From positions 1-6,393 of the forward strand of contig JAEVZQ010000225.1 of the NCBI GenBank assembly GCA_023392135.1: DNA of 6,393 bases, written 5' to 3'. Under the pieces are notes generated by a model. The model searched no databases and was not told the origin of the DNA. It worked only from the letters and a program-made list of their open reading frames with translations. The translations under genes were made by a program, and so were the position numbers. This document shows positions 5,255-6,393 of this stretch, one piece after another; position 1 is the stretch's first letter, and every line of letters starts with the position of its first letter. Source of the DNA: Pseudomonadota bacterium (lineage in GTDB: Bacteria > Pseudomonadota > Alphaproteobacteria > Rhizobiales > Hyphomicrobiaceae).

Positions 5255-6393
5255 ATGTCGGACAGTGACGCGGAGTGCTCGGCGTGGCGGAAGCCGCCAT
5301 CTCTTTATTTAGCCGAAAGGCCGGCAGGCTTCCGGAAGCCTGAGCGCCCGCGTTCACTGTACGTCACGATGCGGGACGGCTGCCGGCTCGCTGTGGATGT
5401 CTATCTGCCCGAGGGAGTGGGGGGGCCCGCCGATGGCTTGCCCACCGTCCTGATCCTCACGCCCTATTACCGGCGGTTCGCGTTGCGTGATGGTGCGTCC
5501 CCGTCGACCGATCCGAGTCCGAATGCCGCCAAATACCGCGATTTCTTCGTTCCGCGCGGCTATGCCGTCGTGGTGGTCGATGTGCGCGGCACCGGCGCGA
5601 GCTTCGGCACGCGGGATTCGTTCCGCTCGCCGGCGGAGCGGGAAGACTACCGGGAAATTGCCGATTGGATCGTCGCGCAGCCCTGGTCGAATGGCGTCAT
5701 CGGCTCCACCGGCATTTCTTATCTCGGCGCCGCGGCCTGCTTTCTCGCAAGCACCGGCCACAAGGCAGTCAAGGCCATCGCCCCGCTATTCGCCGTCTGG
5801 AATACCTACGCCGATCACCTGTATCCGGGCGGCGTCCTGTTGAACAAGCTGGCCAAAAGCTACGATGAGATCATGGTTGGCCTCGACCATGATCGCCGTG
5901 ACATCCTGGCCCGTCAGCCCTATTTCAAGAATCCTGATTTCGCTGGACCGCAGCCAGTCGATCAGGACGTCGACGGCTCCATCTGCCGCGCCGCCGTGAA
6001 GGAGCATCTGGCGAACTTCCACATGCCCGACTTCATTTCGGAGTTCCAGTTCGCCGACCAGCGTTTGCCTTATGATAATTCCTTCGGGGCGTTTTCATTC
6101 AGCCCGTATCACTACGCGGACAGCATCGACCCCGATGTCGCTGTCTATTCCATTTCAGGTTGGATGGATGGCGCCGGATTTGCAAACGGCTCCATCGCGC
6201 GTTACCTGTCTCTGCCGAATTCGAAACGGCATCTGCTGCTCGGCCCCTGGGACCATGGCGCGCGAACGAACGTCTCGCCTTGGCGCAACAAAGCAGAGCC
6301 CGAGTTCAGCGTCCTGGCGGAAGTGCTTCGCTTTTTCGACCACTACCTCATGGGCCTTGACACCGGTTTGCAGCACGAGGCGCCCATTCATTA
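5255..6393 (+). CDS. CocE/NonD-type serine hydrolase (peptidase S15-like), 3' end missing
   Basis: The frame is open from ATG 5255 to the right edge: 379 complete codons, C terminus missing. The alpha/beta-hydrolase domain shows VTMRDGCRLAVDVYLP (37-52), LPTVLILTPYY (62-72) and GYAVVVVDVRGTGASFG (102-118). The nucleophile elbow GISYLG has Ser155, the acid is probably Asp305 in SGWMDG, and the histidine is His334 in GPWDHG. These are the triad motifs of cocaine esterase CocE, glutaryl-7-ACA acylase and X-Pro dipeptidyl-peptidase relatives, which cleave esters or amides. The missing part would include the C-terminal jelly-roll domain. GGAGG (5244-5248) six bases upstream supports the start. No signal peptide is visible, so it is probably cytoplasmic. 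It is divergent from the LysR gene, which likely controls it. Family assignment is firm; the substrate is unknown. Confidence 0.92.
   Translation, partial: MSDSDAECSAWRKPPSLYLAERPAGFRKPERPRSLYVTMRDGCRLAVDVYLPEGVGGPADGLPTVLILTPYYRRFALRDGASPSTDPSPNAAKYRDFFVPRGYAVVVVDVRGTGASFGTRDSFRSPAEREDYREIADWIVAQPWSNGVIGSTGISYLGAAACFLASTGHKAVKAIAPLFAVWNTYADHLYPGGVLLNKLAKSYDEIMVGLDHDRRDILARQPYFKNPDFAGPQPVDQDVDGSICRAAVKEHLANFHMPDFISEFQFADQRLPYDNSFGAFSFSPYHYADSIDPDVAVYSISGWMDGAGFANGSIARYLSLPNSKRHLLLGPWDHGARTNVSPWRNKAEPEFSVLAEVLRFFDHYLMGLDTGLQHEAPIH

Noticed and set aside
5157..5357. Longer LysR protein starting at 5357.
   Set aside because: It would add 67 unrelated residues before the helix-turn-helix domain, cover the divergent promoter region and overlap the hydrolase coding sequence.
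5354..5761. Minus-strand frame of 135 codons and other short frames within 5354-6391.
   Set aside because: They are shadows of the hydrolase, whose plus-strand frame is continuous to the right edge and carries the complete Ser-Asp-His motif set.
1..6393. Search for CRISPR repeats, insertion-sequence ends, transposase or integrase motifs.
   Set aside because: No regularly spaced repeats, terminal inverted repeats or mobile-element proteins were seen in any frame.

Overview
The window is high-GC DNA that reads as an alphaproteobacterial chromosome. The main evidence is the linkage of rluD (23S rRNA pseudouridine synthase) with rpoH (heat-shock sigma factor) on one strand, together with a divergent small membrane protein resembling the alphaproteobacterial DUF6476 family. 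I cannot fix the order or genus from sequence alone.

Left part (1-1855), a core-genome block. The first 52 codons of rpoH lie on the minus strand at the left edge. They are preceded by a leader that can fold into a long hairpin ending four bases before the start codon, and by a plausible sigma-70 promoter. Upstream is complete rluD on the same strand, with a perfect 9-bp inverted repeat just after its stop. A 126-residue single-pass membrane protein is transcribed divergently, 36 bp from the rluD start.

Middle (1856-2185). A complete tRNA-Glu(CTC) gene with encoded CCA has a well-spaced promoter of its own. The DNA after it carries no gene, but holds a hairpin that folds better in minus-strand RNA and probably ends the dehydratase transcript.

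Right part (2186-6393), an accessory metabolic cluster. An IlvD/Edd-family dehydratase (minus, 616 residues from a GTG start behind a strong ribosome binding site) and a LysR-type regulator (minus, 304 residues) are followed by a divergently transcribed CocE/NonD-type (peptidase S15-like) serine hydrolase that runs off the right edge. The 98-bp region between regulator and hydrolase contains a perfect 7-bp inverted repeat with a 10-bp spacer beside a TTGACG -35 element, which fits LysR control of the hydrolase. A reasonable but unproven reading is a catabolic locus: the hydrolase releases an acid from an ester or amide, the dehydratase acts on a hydroxy-acid intermediate, and the LysR protein senses a pathway compound.

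I see no insertion sequence, CRISPR array, prophage gene or clearly new system. The points most worth a second look are the rpoH leader hairpin, the altered metal-site motifs of the dehydratase, and the regulatory DNA around the LysR gene.
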